Part shown: one piece after another, positions 44,798-53,566 of the stretch
Layout of the letters: the number at the start of each line of letters is the position of its first letter
Position numbering within the stretch: the stretch's first letter is position 1
From: Rhodobacteraceae bacterium EL53
Lineage (GTDB): Bacteria > Pseudomonadota > Alphaproteobacteria > Rhodobacterales > Rhodobacteraceae
DNA: 64,000 nucleotides
Reading direction: 5' to 3'
Assembly (NCBI GenBank): GCA_900313015.1
Contig: OMPR01000009.1
Location: 62,001 to 126,000 of the forward strand
The notes under the pieces: generated by a model
Seen by the model: the letters and a program-made list of their open reading frames with translations, nothing else
Databases searched by the model: none
Told to the model about the DNA's origin: nothing
Translations under genes and position numbers: made by a program

Positions 44798-45933
44798 ATT
44801 TTTGTGTTAGACCCATCCAAAAAGCGTTCGATTTTAGGCGATTCGAACGCGTTCCTAATGTTGTATATCGCGATGACCCTAATTGGGTTCCGGACATGCC
44901 AGGCGCCATCAAGGGGCAATTGGGACCAGAGTCAAAGTTTCTGCAATACGGTCGGTTTCAGGCGTTTCTCGCCCAAACTGATAACGGGGAGCTACTGGGA
45001 CGGATCGTTGCTTCGGTTAATTCGCGACTTTGTGCAAAAGAAGGCAAGCAGATTGGTAGCTTTGGGTATTTTGAGACCATTCATAATCACGATATTTCGG
45101 ATGCCTTGTTTGATGCAGCAACAACTTGGTTGATAGAGCAGGGATGTGTTTTGGGTCGTGGTCCGATTGACCTGTCCACGCACATCGGTGGGCTCACGTT
45201 GGTCGATGGGTTTGATGAGCCTGCCTATATAAGAATGCCTTACAACCCGAGCTACTATCCCTCTTTGATTGAAAGCGCGGGATGGCACGGAGTCCGGGAT
45301 GCATTTGCTTTCGATTTTGCCATGGAACCGCTGGCCCCGGCCTTTGAGCGGGCGTATCGTTTGGCGCTACGGGCGGGGATCACCTTTCGCGCGGTTCATA
45401 CGAAAGGTGAGGCAATGCGCAGTGATCTGCGCGCGATACACGGCATATTCGCCACCAGTTTTGAAGACAATTGGAGCGCAACTGAGCGAGATGTCTCTGA
45501 ATTTGTAGATGAAGCTGAGCAGATGAGGCACATCATCGACCCCAGGTTATTTCCCGTTGCTGAATATAACGGAAAAGTGGTCGGGTTCTGGCTTGGTTTG
45601 CCGGACATCAATCGCGCATTGCGCGCCTCACGCGGGTGGCCAACTCCGCTTGTGTTTGCGCATTTGTTATGGAAACGACGTAGGCTGGATTCAGCGCGCG
45701 TGTTAGCTGTTGCGATCCTACCTGAGTTTCAAAAACCGCGTTACGCCTTGGGGCCGGCCCTTGTTTACCTGGGAATGGATGGCGGGGCATCTGGCGGGCA
45801 CCCTTACCAACGGGCGGAATTGTCCTGGGTTTGGGAAAACAATGCACGATCTTTGGGATTGATCCGCGGTGCCGCAGGGCGTCACTATAAAACCTATCGT
45901 ATGTTCGAGCGGACATTGGATGGGCGGACCTAA
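44794..45933 (+). CDS. GNAT-like N-acyltransferase, bacterial ceramide synthase (bCerS)-like
   Basis: A 379-residue protein of the group often labelled 'N-acetyltransferase' or 'dATP pyrophosphohydrolase'. It has GPIDLSTHIGGLTLVDGFDEP near 128-148, YNPSYYPSLIESAGW near 151-165 and the C-terminal RAELSWVWENNARSLGLIRG near 341. Its best functional parallel is bCerS, which N-acylates sphingoid bases in Caulobacter. The assignment rests on family resemblance plus the ATGA overlap with the alpha-oxoamine synthase. No membrane segments are seen. An exporter gene starts 22 nt after its stop. Confidence 0.72.
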   Translation: MNFCVRPIQKAFDFRRFERVPNVVYRDDPNWVPDMPGAIKGQLGPESKFLQYGRFQAFLAQTDNGELLGRIVASVNSRLCAKEGKQIGSFGYFETIHNHDISDALFDAATTWLIEQGCVLGRGPIDLSTHIGGLTLVDGFDEPAYIRMPYNPSYYPSLIESAGWHGVRDAFAFDFAMEPLAPAFERAYRLALRAGITFRAVHTKGEAMRSDLRAIHGIFATSFEDNWSATERDVSEFVDEAEQMRHIIDPRLFPVAEYNGKVVGFWLGLPDINRALRASRGWPTPLVFAHLLWKRRRLDSARVLAVAILPEFQKPRYALGPALVYLGMDGGASGGHPYQRAELSWVWENNARSLGLIRGAAGRHYKTYRMFERTLDGRT

Positions 45934-45955
45934 AGTAAAGGAAGAAAGTAGGCGG

Positions 45956-46951
45956 ATGGCGATGAAAACCTTATTGATGTGTGCGGCCATTGCGGTGGCA
46001 ACGACAAATAGTGGCTTGGCACAAACCCCTGCATCACCAACGCTTGTTGCGGGTCTTGGTTATGTGGAACCCGAAGGTGGCGTTACCAAAGTTGCCGGAG
46101 GTCCGTCCATCAGCAACAGCGTTGTTTACGAATTAAAAGTCGCCGAAGGGGATACCGTTAAACGAGCAGATCTGATTGCCGTACTGGGGGACAATGCGCT
46201 GATGCAGGCGGCCCTTATTCAAGCAGAAACAAGGGTTAAAGTCCAAGAGGCTCAATTGGCGCGGGTACAGGCCGGCGCGATGAAAAGTGAGCTGGACGCC
46301 AAGAAAGCAGTCGTTGATCGGTTAAAGAAAGAACTTGGAAACGTCGTAAAAGAATGCATTCGCCAGCAAAATCTATATGAACGGAAAATCATTTCAGAGG
46401 CGGTGTTCTTGCAAAACTGCAACCGCGTTGATGTGACCGAGGGACGCCTCAACGAAGCCGAGGCGACATTGGCCGCCGTTGCAACCATTCGTCCCGAAGA
46501 TATCTTGATCGCAGAAGCGGAATTGATAAGTGCACGCGCAAACGTTGGGCATGCGCGGGTCGCTTTAGAGGGCACTTTTGTGCGCGCCCCGACCAATGGA
46601 ACTATTTTAAAGGTTCACGCGACAGCCGGTGAACGGATCGGCCCGTCGGGGCTGGTCGATATGGGATTTGTAGAACGCATGTGGGTGTCAGCCGAGATTT
46701 ACGAAAGTGATATCTTGAAAGTGCAACCGGGGCAAAGCGCCTCTGTTATTGCGGATGGAATCGAGCAGAAAATCGAAGGCGTCGTGAAGAAAATCGGCCT
46801 GACGGTCTCCCGTAATGAACTGTTGTCGAACAATCCCACTGCGGACGTAGATGCCCGCGTGGTGGAGGTGAAAATTCTTTTGAATGAAGAAGATAGTCAC
46901 CATGTCGCGGGGCTTACAAACCTGCAGGTTTCAGTCGTCATTCATCCTTGA
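45956..46951 (+). CDS. HlyD/DevB-type membrane fusion protein
   Basis: A 331-residue periplasmic adaptor with an N-terminal signal/anchor (MAMKTLLMCAAIAVATTNSG, then LAQT), a biotinyl-lipoyl half motif, a long coiled-coil hairpin (about residues 80-195, EAQLARVQAG, KSELDAKKAV) and a beta-barrel part with VRAPTNGTILKVHATAGERI near 200. DevB proteins connect the DevC permease to an outer-membrane TolC-type channel for lipid export. Its stop region overlaps that of the converging DevA-like gene by 21 nt. Alternative starts at 45962 or 45920 are possible. Confidence 0.85.
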   Translation: MAMKTLLMCAAIAVATTNSGLAQTPASPTLVAGLGYVEPEGGVTKVAGGPSISNSVVYELKVAEGDTVKRADLIAVLGDNALMQAALIQAETRVKVQEAQLARVQAGAMKSELDAKKAVVDRLKKELGNVVKECIRQQNLYERKIISEAVFLQNCNRVDVTEGRLNEAEATLAAVATIRPEDILIAEAELISARANVGHARVALEGTFVRAPTNGTILKVHATAGERIGPSGLVDMGFVERMWVSAEIYESDILKVQPGQSASVIADGIEQKIEGVVKKIGLTVSRNELLSNNPTADVDARVVEVKILLNEEDSHHVAGLTNLQVSVVIHP

Positions 46952-48073
46952 AATTGGCGCTGATTGCTCGGCCTGCGTATCGACGTTGAAACGGGACCAC
47001 ATCTCGTCGGTGATGACGGCCCGTGTAGCACGTGACCGACTTATCATTTCCGAAAAATCCGCGGCTTTGATTTCTAGAACGCGCACAGGTTGATCGCCAC
47101 GGACCTCGATCGACGCATTTCGACGGCCATTCTCAGTTAACAACCCCATTTCGCCAAAATAGGTGCCGCGTTTGTGGAAATGGGCCAGATCGCTTCGGCT
47201 TCCATTGGTTTCTTGGCGGAACACGTTCACAGCCCCTTTGACCAAAATAAAGAATGCATCAGCCGGATCGCCCTGTTTCAGAATCTGTTCACCGGGCTGG
47301 AATTCGCGCGACACAGCTTTTGAGGCAATTTCGGCAAGGTGACGATCATCAAGGTTTGGCAAAACAAGAGAGATTTGTTCCGTGATCGCCGTGCCAATGC
47401 GCCCATCGATCATATGAAGGATCTCGTCAGCGCTATCCAGGATTCTCATATTGTGCGTGACAATGATGGCCGCGCTGTTTTGTGCTTTGGACAGACGTTG
47501 GACGAGGTCAATAATGTCACGCCCGGTAGAGGTATCTAGAGCGGCCGTAGGTTCGTCTGCGATCAACAGTTTGGGACGGTGGACCAGCGCGCGCGCGATG
47601 GCAACGCGCTGCTTCTGCCCGCCTGACAAATCCGCAGGGTAGTCATTGACCCGATCCCCTAAACCAACCGCATCCAGCATCTCCTCTGCCTGCGCCCGGG
47701 CTGTTTTTGCGTTGTAATCGGGCTGTATTTCAAGGCTTTGTTGTACGTTTTGCCGGATCGACATGAAGTCGAGAAGATTAAAGTGTTGAAACACATATCC
47801 AACGCGTTTGCGCATTTCCAACAGTTTTCGGGGACTGGCTTTGTGGAGTTCAGCGCCAAAAAGCTTAAGGCTGCCTTCTTGGACGGAACGAAGGCAACCA
47901 ACTAAAGATATCAGAGTTGTTTTGCCAGATCCGGAGTACCCTGTGAGGAACACGTTTTGCCCGGGCCTTACGTCAATATCGATTCCGTGCAGCACTTGCT
48001 TCATGACAGAGGCGTCTTTGTAGCTGTGTTTGAGGCCGCGGATTTTTACGATTGTATCATCTGTGTTTGACAT
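46931..48073 (-). CDS. ABC transporter ATPase (DevA type) fused to a cyclic-nucleotide-binding domain
   Basis: A 380-residue protein in two parts. Residues 5-230 are an ABC ATPase of the DevA/LolD branch with Walker A GYSGSGKTT (45-53), Q-loop, signature LSGGQ (149-153), Walker B LLIADEP (169-175) and the H-loop histidine in VTHN (205-208). Residues about 245-345 form a cNMP-binding domain (Crp fold) with the phosphate-cassette region FGEMGLLTENGRRNASI (306-322). The start at 48073 is preferred over an upstream extension. It is translated after a 7-nt gap from the DevC permease. The fused domain suggests cyclic-nucleotide or other ligand control over export. Confidence 0.87.
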   Translation of the reverse strand: MSNTDDTIVKIRGLKHSYKDASVMKQVLHGIDIDVRPGQNVFLTGYSGSGKTTLISLVGCLRSVQEGSLKLFGAELHKASPRKLLEMRKRVGYVFQHFNLLDFMSIRQNVQQSLEIQPDYNAKTARAQAEEMLDAVGLGDRVNDYPADLSGGQKQRVAIARALVHRPKLLIADEPTAALDTSTGRDIIDLVQRLSKAQNSAAIIVTHNMRILDSADEILHMIDGRIGTAITEQISLVLPNLDDRHLAEIASKAVSREFQPGEQILKQGDPADAFFILVKGAVNVFRQETNGSRSDLAHFHKRGTYFGEMGLLTENGRRNASIEVRGDQPVRVLEIKAADFSEMISRSRATRAVITDEMWSRFNVDTQAEQSAPISRMNDD

Positions 48074-48080
48074 GTCTGGA

Positions 48081-49256
48081 CTACCCAAAAAGATCGGCCG
48101 GATCGGCGTCGTTGAGTTTGCGAATAGCCAACAGGGCCGAAATAACACAAATGAAGGCGATGGCCCCAAAGACGATAGCTGCGACCTCCCACGTCATTTC
48201 GAAACGTAGCGCGGTTGCCTTGGCAATGACATCGTACATTAAAAAGCTAAGCCCGAGGCCAGGTAAAAACCCAAGAACGGCTAACATCAAAGCAGATCCC
48301 AGAACGATCCTGCGCAGTTGTCCGTTGCTGAACCCGATGGCCTTTAGGGTTGCAAAATCCCGGATGTATTTTGAGATCAGTTGAAACAGGATTTGGTAAA
48401 GAATGACGATCCCAACCGCGACGGCCCCACCAAGTCCAAAGCGAAAGATGATCCCAATCGGAGTTTGGAATTCATAAAAATCCCGTTCTTGGTCTAATAA
48501 GTCTGGCAGCGACACAACTTTTACATCTTCTGGCAGGTACGCATTCATTCTCGCGGCGACTTGCGTGGCGTCCGATCCGGGGTGCAGTTGGATCAGCCCC
48601 AGATTAATTTTGGAGCGCGGGCGGTTAAATACCTCCATAAAGGTTTCGTCGCTGGTAATGATGTGGGAGTTCGCGGATTGGTTCACGCCAACATCAAACA
48701 AACCAGTCACGCGAATGCGCGCTTGATGGCGACCACCGCGAACTTCGATACTATAATCTTCGTCAGATTTCACTGCCTCGATGATCTTGGAAAACGACTG
48801 CTTGGAGCGTTGGTCGATCAACACATTTCGCTTTATCTTGAGCTTGTCATACTGCTCATAGACGCTGTCTAGTAACATGACATCCCAGGTCAGTGGCAGA
48901 CCAATGGCTTGAACTTTGCGCAGATATTTTTCGCCCCCTTCAGGGTCGCGCATCAAAACACTGGACCAGTAAACCGGAGCGACGCGAGTGACTTCTTCAA
49001 AGGCTAGAGTTTGATTTAGGCGCAGTTCTGAAAATGTGGGGGTACGAAGAACCGTAACCGCAGATGAATTCAACATCACAGCATCGGCGTTAAAACTGGC
49101 GGGAAGATCCAGCAACGTGTTTAAAAAAGAAGAGCGAAACCCGATCTGCATGAAAAGAAGAACGGTGATGAACGTGATACCTAAAGCAGCAGAAACCGTT
49201 TGCGCCTTTTGATGGCGTAACTGAAGCCAAGAGATCCACGTTTTTCTGAACATCAA
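48081..49256 (-). CDS. ABC transporter permease, DevC type (FtsX-like)
   Basis: A 391-residue permease with a first helix at about 20-40, a large periplasmic domain (about 40-265) and three helices in the last third (GGAVAVGIVILYQILFQLIS near 275, VLGSALMLAVLGFLPGLGL near 318 and EVAAIVFGAIAFICVISALL near 355). The layout and the ISKYIRDFATLKAIGFSNGQL motif near 292 match DevC/MacB-type exporters. It forms the channel with the DevA-cNMP ATPase encoded 7 nt downstream and the DevB adaptor on the opposite strand. It lies downstream of a sulfotransferase gene, separated by a stem-loop. Confidence 0.85.
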   Translation of the reverse strand: MMFRKTWISWLQLRHQKAQTVSAALGITFITVLLFMQIGFRSSFLNTLLDLPASFNADAVMLNSSAVTVLRTPTFSELRLNQTLAFEEVTRVAPVYWSSVLMRDPEGGEKYLRKVQAIGLPLTWDVMLLDSVYEQYDKLKIKRNVLIDQRSKQSFSKIIEAVKSDEDYSIEVRGGRHQARIRVTGLFDVGVNQSANSHIITSDETFMEVFNRPRSKINLGLIQLHPGSDATQVAARMNAYLPEDVKVVSLPDLLDQERDFYEFQTPIGIIFRFGLGGAVAVGIVILYQILFQLISKYIRDFATLKAIGFSNGQLRRIVLGSALMLAVLGFLPGLGLSFLMYDVIAKATALRFEMTWEVAAIVFGAIAFICVISALLAIRKLNDADPADLFG

Positions 49257-49282
49257 TACCGTCTTGAGTTAAAGTTTGATCT

Positions 49283-49305
49283 ATAAAAGGGCCAATTGAT
49301 GGCCC
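49283..49305 (-). terminator. Stem-loop terminator/attenuator after the sulfotransferase gene
   Basis: On the minus strand GGGCCA and TGGCCC (49289-49294 with 49300-49305, loop of five) are followed by TTTT, 14 nt after the sulfotransferase stop. It is upstream of the DevC gene, so it may limit readthrough into the exporter. Confidence 0.55.
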
Positions 49306-49318
49306 GTGTAAACCTAGC

Positions 49319-50182
49319 TTATGTGTTAATTTGGTACCCTAATTCTGTAGCCAGAGCGAGAGACGACGGGCTAAACCCGTCTGTTGGTGTTTTTGATCTC
49401 GTAGATCCTTGGCGAAATACCGGGTTGTGCAGAAATTTTGTATCATTTCCCAGTGGTGCGTTCGGCGGCCCGACATGCGCAAAAGGTCCGTTTTCCGGAT
49501 GCAGCATTTGGTCAAGTATGTCAGCGTGAAAGGGCAGGTGAAGGCGTGCTGTAAGATCCTTAAAGAGGGCTTCGGGCTGAGTCATTAGATCTTCGCCTCT
49601 GACCGTGACTTTGCGATCTTCCGGAATTGTGTGCAGGAAGTCCACGATCCTTTTGTTGCAGTAGGTCCAGACAGCCTCGTCCTTGACAAACCAATGCAGA
49701 GGGATCCCGAACCTTTGTTTAACGCCTTTGAACGCCTCTTGGATGGACAAACGCACGTCCCGGGGATCCCGGATCAGATGAATATATCGGGCGTTTGGAC
49801 AAATGCGTTCCGTTCGATGCAGGAAATTGGGGTGCGCCGTTAAAATGGGTTCCTTTGCCAACAATGTTTGCGGTGCAACCCGTTCGCTGAGGTGCGCCCA
49901 AAGGCGAGCGGTTGTCCAATCCCGACGGTTGTTCAACCATTCGATGGCTGCCTGAACCTGCTCAGCGGATTGCCCCCCAAATTCCAACAGCGAGATCGTG
50001 CGATGTATCCCGTCTAGTGTAAAAATTCGATACAAACGCGACCTGCGTTGAAGCTGACCCACGGTTTCTGCCGCGAAAAGGCGCATTTCGGGAAAACCGA
50101 AAAGATCGGGGTGTTCGCCAAGCATTGTGCCAAACAGGGACGAATAGGACCTTGGGCTGGAGAGGATGAAAATAGGAGGCAC
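49319..50182 (-). CDS. Sulfotransferase (PAPS-dependent)
   Basis: A 287-residue sulfotransferase with the 5'-phosphosulfate loop SSPRSYSSLFGTM (residues 8-20) and the 3'-phosphate block RYIHLIRDPRDVRLSIQEAF (132-151). Such enzymes transfer sulfate from PAPS to a hydroxyl or amino acceptor: glycolipids, saccharides or small molecules. No signal peptide is seen, so it acts in the cytoplasm. It is in the same orientation as the DevC and DevA genes (63 nt before DevC), and the locus around it makes a lipid, so sulfation of a lipid headgroup is a plausible role. The acceptor cannot be told from the sequence. Confidence 0.83.
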   Translation of the reverse strand: MPPIFILSSPRSYSSLFGTMLGEHPDLFGFPEMRLFAAETVGQLQRRSRLYRIFTLDGIHRTISLLEFGGQSAEQVQAAIEWLNNRRDWTTARLWAHLSERVAPQTLLAKEPILTAHPNFLHRTERICPNARYIHLIRDPRDVRLSIQEAFKGVKQRFGIPLHWFVKDEAVWTYCNKRIVDFLHTIPEDRKVTVRGEDLMTQPEALFKDLTARLHLPFHADILDQMLHPENGPFAHVGPPNAPLGNDTKFLHNPVFRQGSTRSKTPTDGFSPSSLALATELGYQINT

Positions 50183-50437
50183 GTTTCCATTCTACCTTTT
50201 GTCTTTTTTTAGCCATATCACACTTTCTGATGTCAGTGGGGTTTGTTCTAAGTATGTGAGTTGTACCTGTTTCGCGAGGAGCCGATTCCCGTGTGTGTGT
50301 TAGAGAATTGTTTGCATTTGAACCTAAACTGAACCACATTTCTGAACTGTAGAACTGTTCGCTATCGATCACAGTTGGCAAAAATAAACCGGTCGGGGCA
50401 ATCAAGTTTTCCTATCAATTTGTAGAAATGGGCCTTC

Positions 50438-51517
50438 TTGAATTTGCGATTTGATCAGAAAACACTAACCAACGCAGGCAATGTACTTGTTTGTTGTGCA
50501 GTGGCTGCTTTGGGTTGTGCGGGCTTGCTCTGGGTTAATGGTCCTTTACCCTTTTTGTTAGGGAGCTTGCTGGCTGTCGCCGCTTATTCCATCGTGGTTT
50601 CATCAATCTGGGATGTAATGCCCTTCTTTCCTGTCGCTTTTCGTCAAATTGGGGTTGCCATTTTGGGGGCAATGATTGGCGTACTGTTCTCTCAGACTGA
50701 AATGTTAGACATGAGCGGCCTTTCAATCTCTTTAATGCTAGTGATACCGCTCATGTTGGTCATGCATGGGGCGGGGTATGCCGTCCTTCGAACTTTGGGG
50801 CAATACGATCGCACGACCGCTTTTTTTGCCAGCTTACCAGGTGGCCTGATCGAAGCCTCGGTATTAGGGGAAAAAGCTGGTGGAGACGCAGCTTGCATCA
50901 GCTTGCAGCATCTTGTCCGGATCATGTTAGTTGTCCTGACCGTGCCGATTTTCCTTTCCCAAATGTCGGGGGAAAGCTTGCGTGTTGCTCAGGCGATAAA
51001 CGAACCATCTGATGCGTTTAAGATGTTGGATTTGCTACTTTTGATAGGGATCGCTTTTGGGGGGATGAGTGCGGCGCGTTATCTGCGCCTGCCTTCGGCA
51101 CACCTGCTTGGGCCGGTGGCTGTTGGGGTCTTGTTCAGTCTTTGCGGGAACGTTCAAATTGACCCACCTGCGTGGTTGATTGCCGGAGCGCAAATTGTTG
51201 TCGGCGTCAGCCTGGGTGTACGATACGCAGGAACGTCTGCTAACGCATTGGTCTCTGGACTCATAAATGGTCTATGTGTGGTGGGGGTGACTTTACCTCT
51301 GGCGTTCTTCGCTGCATGGTGCGTTCACCCGTTTAGCACAGCAAGTTTTGAGGCCCTCGTCTTGTGCTTTGCGCCCGGCGGTGTTGCAGAATTGAGCGTA
51401 ATTGCCCTTAGTCTCGGGTTAAGCCCAGTGTTGGTGGCTTTGCACCATCTTACCCGAATTGGCGGTGCTTTGGGGTGGGCTGTTTTTGTGGGATGGACGG
51501 GTCGAGTTACCTCTTAG
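50438..51517 (+). CDS. AbrB-family membrane protein (PF05145 type)
   Basis: A 359-residue polytopic protein with about ten helices, built as two similar halves, of the AbrB/ammonia-monooxygenase-like family (not the Bacillus DNA-binding AbrB). FFASLPGGLIEASVLGEKAGGDAACISLQHLVRIMLVV near 127-165 and CFAPGGVAELSVIALSLGLSP near 318 are the repeated family signatures. The only start in frame after a stop is TTG at 50438 (or 50444), with weak ribosome-binding sequence, so the start is uncertain. Function unknown; probably a transporter. A GH3-family gene follows after 69 nt. Confidence 0.75.
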   Translation: MNLRFDQKTLTNAGNVLVCCAVAALGCAGLLWVNGPLPFLLGSLLAVAAYSIVVSSIWDVMPFFPVAFRQIGVAILGAMIGVLFSQTEMLDMSGLSISLMLVIPLMLVMHGAGYAVLRTLGQYDRTTAFFASLPGGLIEASVLGEKAGGDAACISLQHLVRIMLVVLTVPIFLSQMSGESLRVAQAINEPSDAFKMLDLLLLIGIAFGGMSAARYLRLPSAHLLGPVAVGVLFSLCGNVQIDPPAWLIAGAQIVVGVSLGVRYAGTSANALVSGLINGLCVVGVTLPLAFFAAWCVHPFSTASFEALVLCFAPGGVAELSVIALSLGLSPVLVALHHLTRIGGALGWAVFVGWTGRVTS

Positions 51518-51586
51518 GTTCGTTCCTTTTTGAAATGTGGGTTCTTAAATTTAGAGGCTAACCACGTTGAACGAGTAATGTGAAGA

Positions 51587-53263
51587 ATGTCCTTACCACT
51601 AAGATCTCTACTGATGAAGGCATCGCTGTATCAGGCGGCGCGGTTCGAAAAGAACACTCATTACAGTCGTCAGGCCCAAACAAGTACTTTGCAAGAAATT
51701 CTAAAGTATTCAGCTCCTTCTGTAATAGGGCGGGCTCTGGGTCTTAGATTGGGAATGGATGTAGATACTTTCCGCCGTCAGATTCCGCTGCATACTTATG
51801 ACGGATTTTCCCCCTTCGCAGACCGGATTGCACAGGGGGAAAAAGGGATCACCTCGAACCAGCATGTTCTGTGCTTGGCTTCAAGCAGTGGAACGACGGG
51901 AAAACGCAAAATGATCCCGATCACCCGGAAATCACATGCCGTGCGACAGAAAGCACGACTTGCCGCGGCGGGTTATTTGGTGCGGGCCTTACGAAACAAG
52001 GCCCTTTCACATGGGCGTCTTATGGTTACGAGCAGTGCCGCCATGATGGGGGAAACAGAGGGCGGCGTGCCATTTGGATACACCAGCGCCTGTTCGCACA
52101 GTTTAAACCGCAGCAAATACTCGGCCCGTGTCGTGACGCCTTATCCCTTTGATGTGATGGCGATCCCTAATGTACGCCAGCGCCACATCATGAGTTTTCT
52201 CTTCGCGATCCGGGACCCAGAATTGCGCTTCATTTCAGGGAGCTTTCCGCCGTTCTTGCTGCAGATCGCTGGGCAATTGTCTGAAGAAACGCCATTGCTG
52301 ATATCTATGCTGCGCAAAGGCGGGGTTCCAGATGGTATAGATCTGGATGGCCCGACCCGCAAACGCCTGAACCGCATGTTGCCAGCTGATCCGAACCGCG
52401 CAGATTTTCTGGAACGAATTCTTGAAACCAAACAGACGCTCAAACCTTTGGATATCTGGCCTGGCTTATCTGCTTTGTGCACCTCAAGTGGGGTTGCCTC
52501 GGACCCCTATTTACCGAGGATCGCTAAAGCATTTGGTCCACTGCCTATCTTTGGTGGGTTATATTCGTCTACCGAAGCAATTTTTGGAATTCATACGGAC
52601 CTGGATGATGGATCTGCAACCTTGGCTGTTAACACAGGTTTTTTCGAGTTCATCCCCCAGTGTCAATGGCATGCTTCAAACCCTGAAACGGTGCTTGAAC
52701 ACGAGGTAGTGGTTGGCGAAGAGTACCGGATTGTCACCACCAACTTTCACGGACTTATGCGCTATGATATCGGCGATATTGTTCGGATCACCGGCTGGCA
52801 CAATTCGGCGCCAAGGCTAACTTTCCTGCGCCGTCGTGGTGGGCAGTTGTCAGCAGTGCACGAAATGACGACGGAAGCCGACATAGATCAGGCCTTGTCC
52901 GAAGTTATGTCGCTGAGGGGCATTACTTTTAGAGATGCAGGCGTTACCCTTGAATGCGGGGGCACGACCCAGCGGTATTTATGGATGTTGGAATTGGAGG
53001 GAGAGACTCCATCCATAAATCCGGATATCCTAGCAAGCGATCTCGATAATGCGCTTGGGCGGTCTAACATCGCGTATAAAAATAGGCGGGAGGACTATAT
53101 TCCGCCTCCGCGCGTTATGCTGTTCTCTCCGGGCGCAATCGCGCAGTTTTTGGGGCGCTCAACAGAGCCAACCACAGACGATCAGCTCAAACCACGTCGT
53201 ATTCTTTACGGGACACCGGATTTGATCACTCTCATTGAGAGTGGCACGTCTACCTCTAAATAG
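51587..53263 (+). CDS. GH3-family acyl-adenylating enzyme (amido synthetase-like)
   Basis: A 558-residue protein of the GH3 family, adenylate-forming enzymes that in plants conjugate carboxylic acids (auxin, jasmonate) to amino acids. Visible ATP motifs are LASSSGTTGKRKMIPIT (about 102-118), GGLYSSTEAIFGI (about 323) and the FRGLMRYDIGDIVRITG-like block FHGLMRYDIGDIVRITGW (about 388). The hinge lysine and a C-terminal domain are present; the length is close to that of plant GH3. Bacterial members are poorly characterised. It lies downstream of an AbrB-family gene. Whether it serves the upstream lipid locus is unknown. Confidence 0.8.
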   Translation: MSLPLRSLLMKASLYQAARFEKNTHYSRQAQTSTLQEILKYSAPSVIGRALGLRLGMDVDTFRRQIPLHTYDGFSPFADRIAQGEKGITSNQHVLCLASSSGTTGKRKMIPITRKSHAVRQKARLAAAGYLVRALRNKALSHGRLMVTSSAAMMGETEGGVPFGYTSACSHSLNRSKYSARVVTPYPFDVMAIPNVRQRHIMSFLFAIRDPELRFISGSFPPFLLQIAGQLSEETPLLISMLRKGGVPDGIDLDGPTRKRLNRMLPADPNRADFLERILETKQTLKPLDIWPGLSALCTSSGVASDPYLPRIAKAFGPLPIFGGLYSSTEAIFGIHTDLDDGSATLAVNTGFFEFIPQCQWHASNPETVLEHEVVVGEEYRIVTTNFHGLMRYDIGDIVRITGWHNSAPRLTFLRRRGGQLSAVHEMTTEADIDQALSEVMSLRGITFRDAGVTLECGGTTQRYLWMLELEGETPSINPDILASDLDNALGRSNIAYKNRREDYIPPPRVMLFSPGAIAQFLGRSTEPTTDDQLKPRRILYGTPDLITLIESGTSTSK

Positions 53264-53466
53264 TAGCGGCAGTGAACTGATCTGATTGGAGAGCGCCACG
53301 AAAAATAATCACAGTTAGACGCATCGATCTATAGGGTCCGCTGTCGAACGCTTTTGATCGTGAGGAGAGAGATTAGTAGGGGGAAAATGATTATTTTCCA
53401 ACATGTTATGTTTTTTTGTTTTTCCTCTGGACGTAGAGATTCGTTGGGGCTATATCGTGCAAACCG
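53264..53466. other. Gene-free interval before tRNA-Asn
   Basis: 203 nt with no convincing frame. It contains GGAAAAT/ATTTTCC (53382-53399), a short palindrome, and a T-rich stretch at about 53410-53425. It must hold the tRNA promoter and may terminate the GH3 transcript. Confidence 0.3.
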
Positions 53467-53542
53467 TTCCGGCGTAGCTCAGCGGTAGAGCAGTTGACTG
53501 TTAATCAATTGGTCGTAGGTTCGATCCCTACCGCCGGAGCCA
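53467..53542 (+). tRNA. tRNA-Asn (GTT)
   Basis: A 76-nt tRNA. Acceptor TCCGGCG pairs with CGCCGGA, D arm GCTC-GAGC, anticodon stem GTTGA/TCAAT around CTGTTAA with anticodon GTT, T arm GTAGGTTCGATCCCTAC, encoded CCA. Confidence 0.95.
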
Positions 53543-53544
53543 TT

Positions 53545-53566
53545 TCTCTCATTGAATGAGAGATTT
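53545..53566 (+). terminator. Probable terminator of tRNA-Asn
   Basis: TCTCTCAT (53545-53552) pairs with ATGAGAGA (53556-53563), three-base loop, followed by TTT. The stem is AT-rich, so strength is modest. Confidence 0.5.

Noticed and set aside
50438-51517. AbrB-type DNA-binding transition regulator
   Set aside because: The name refers here to a polytopic membrane protein family; the protein has about ten helices and no DNA-binding fold.
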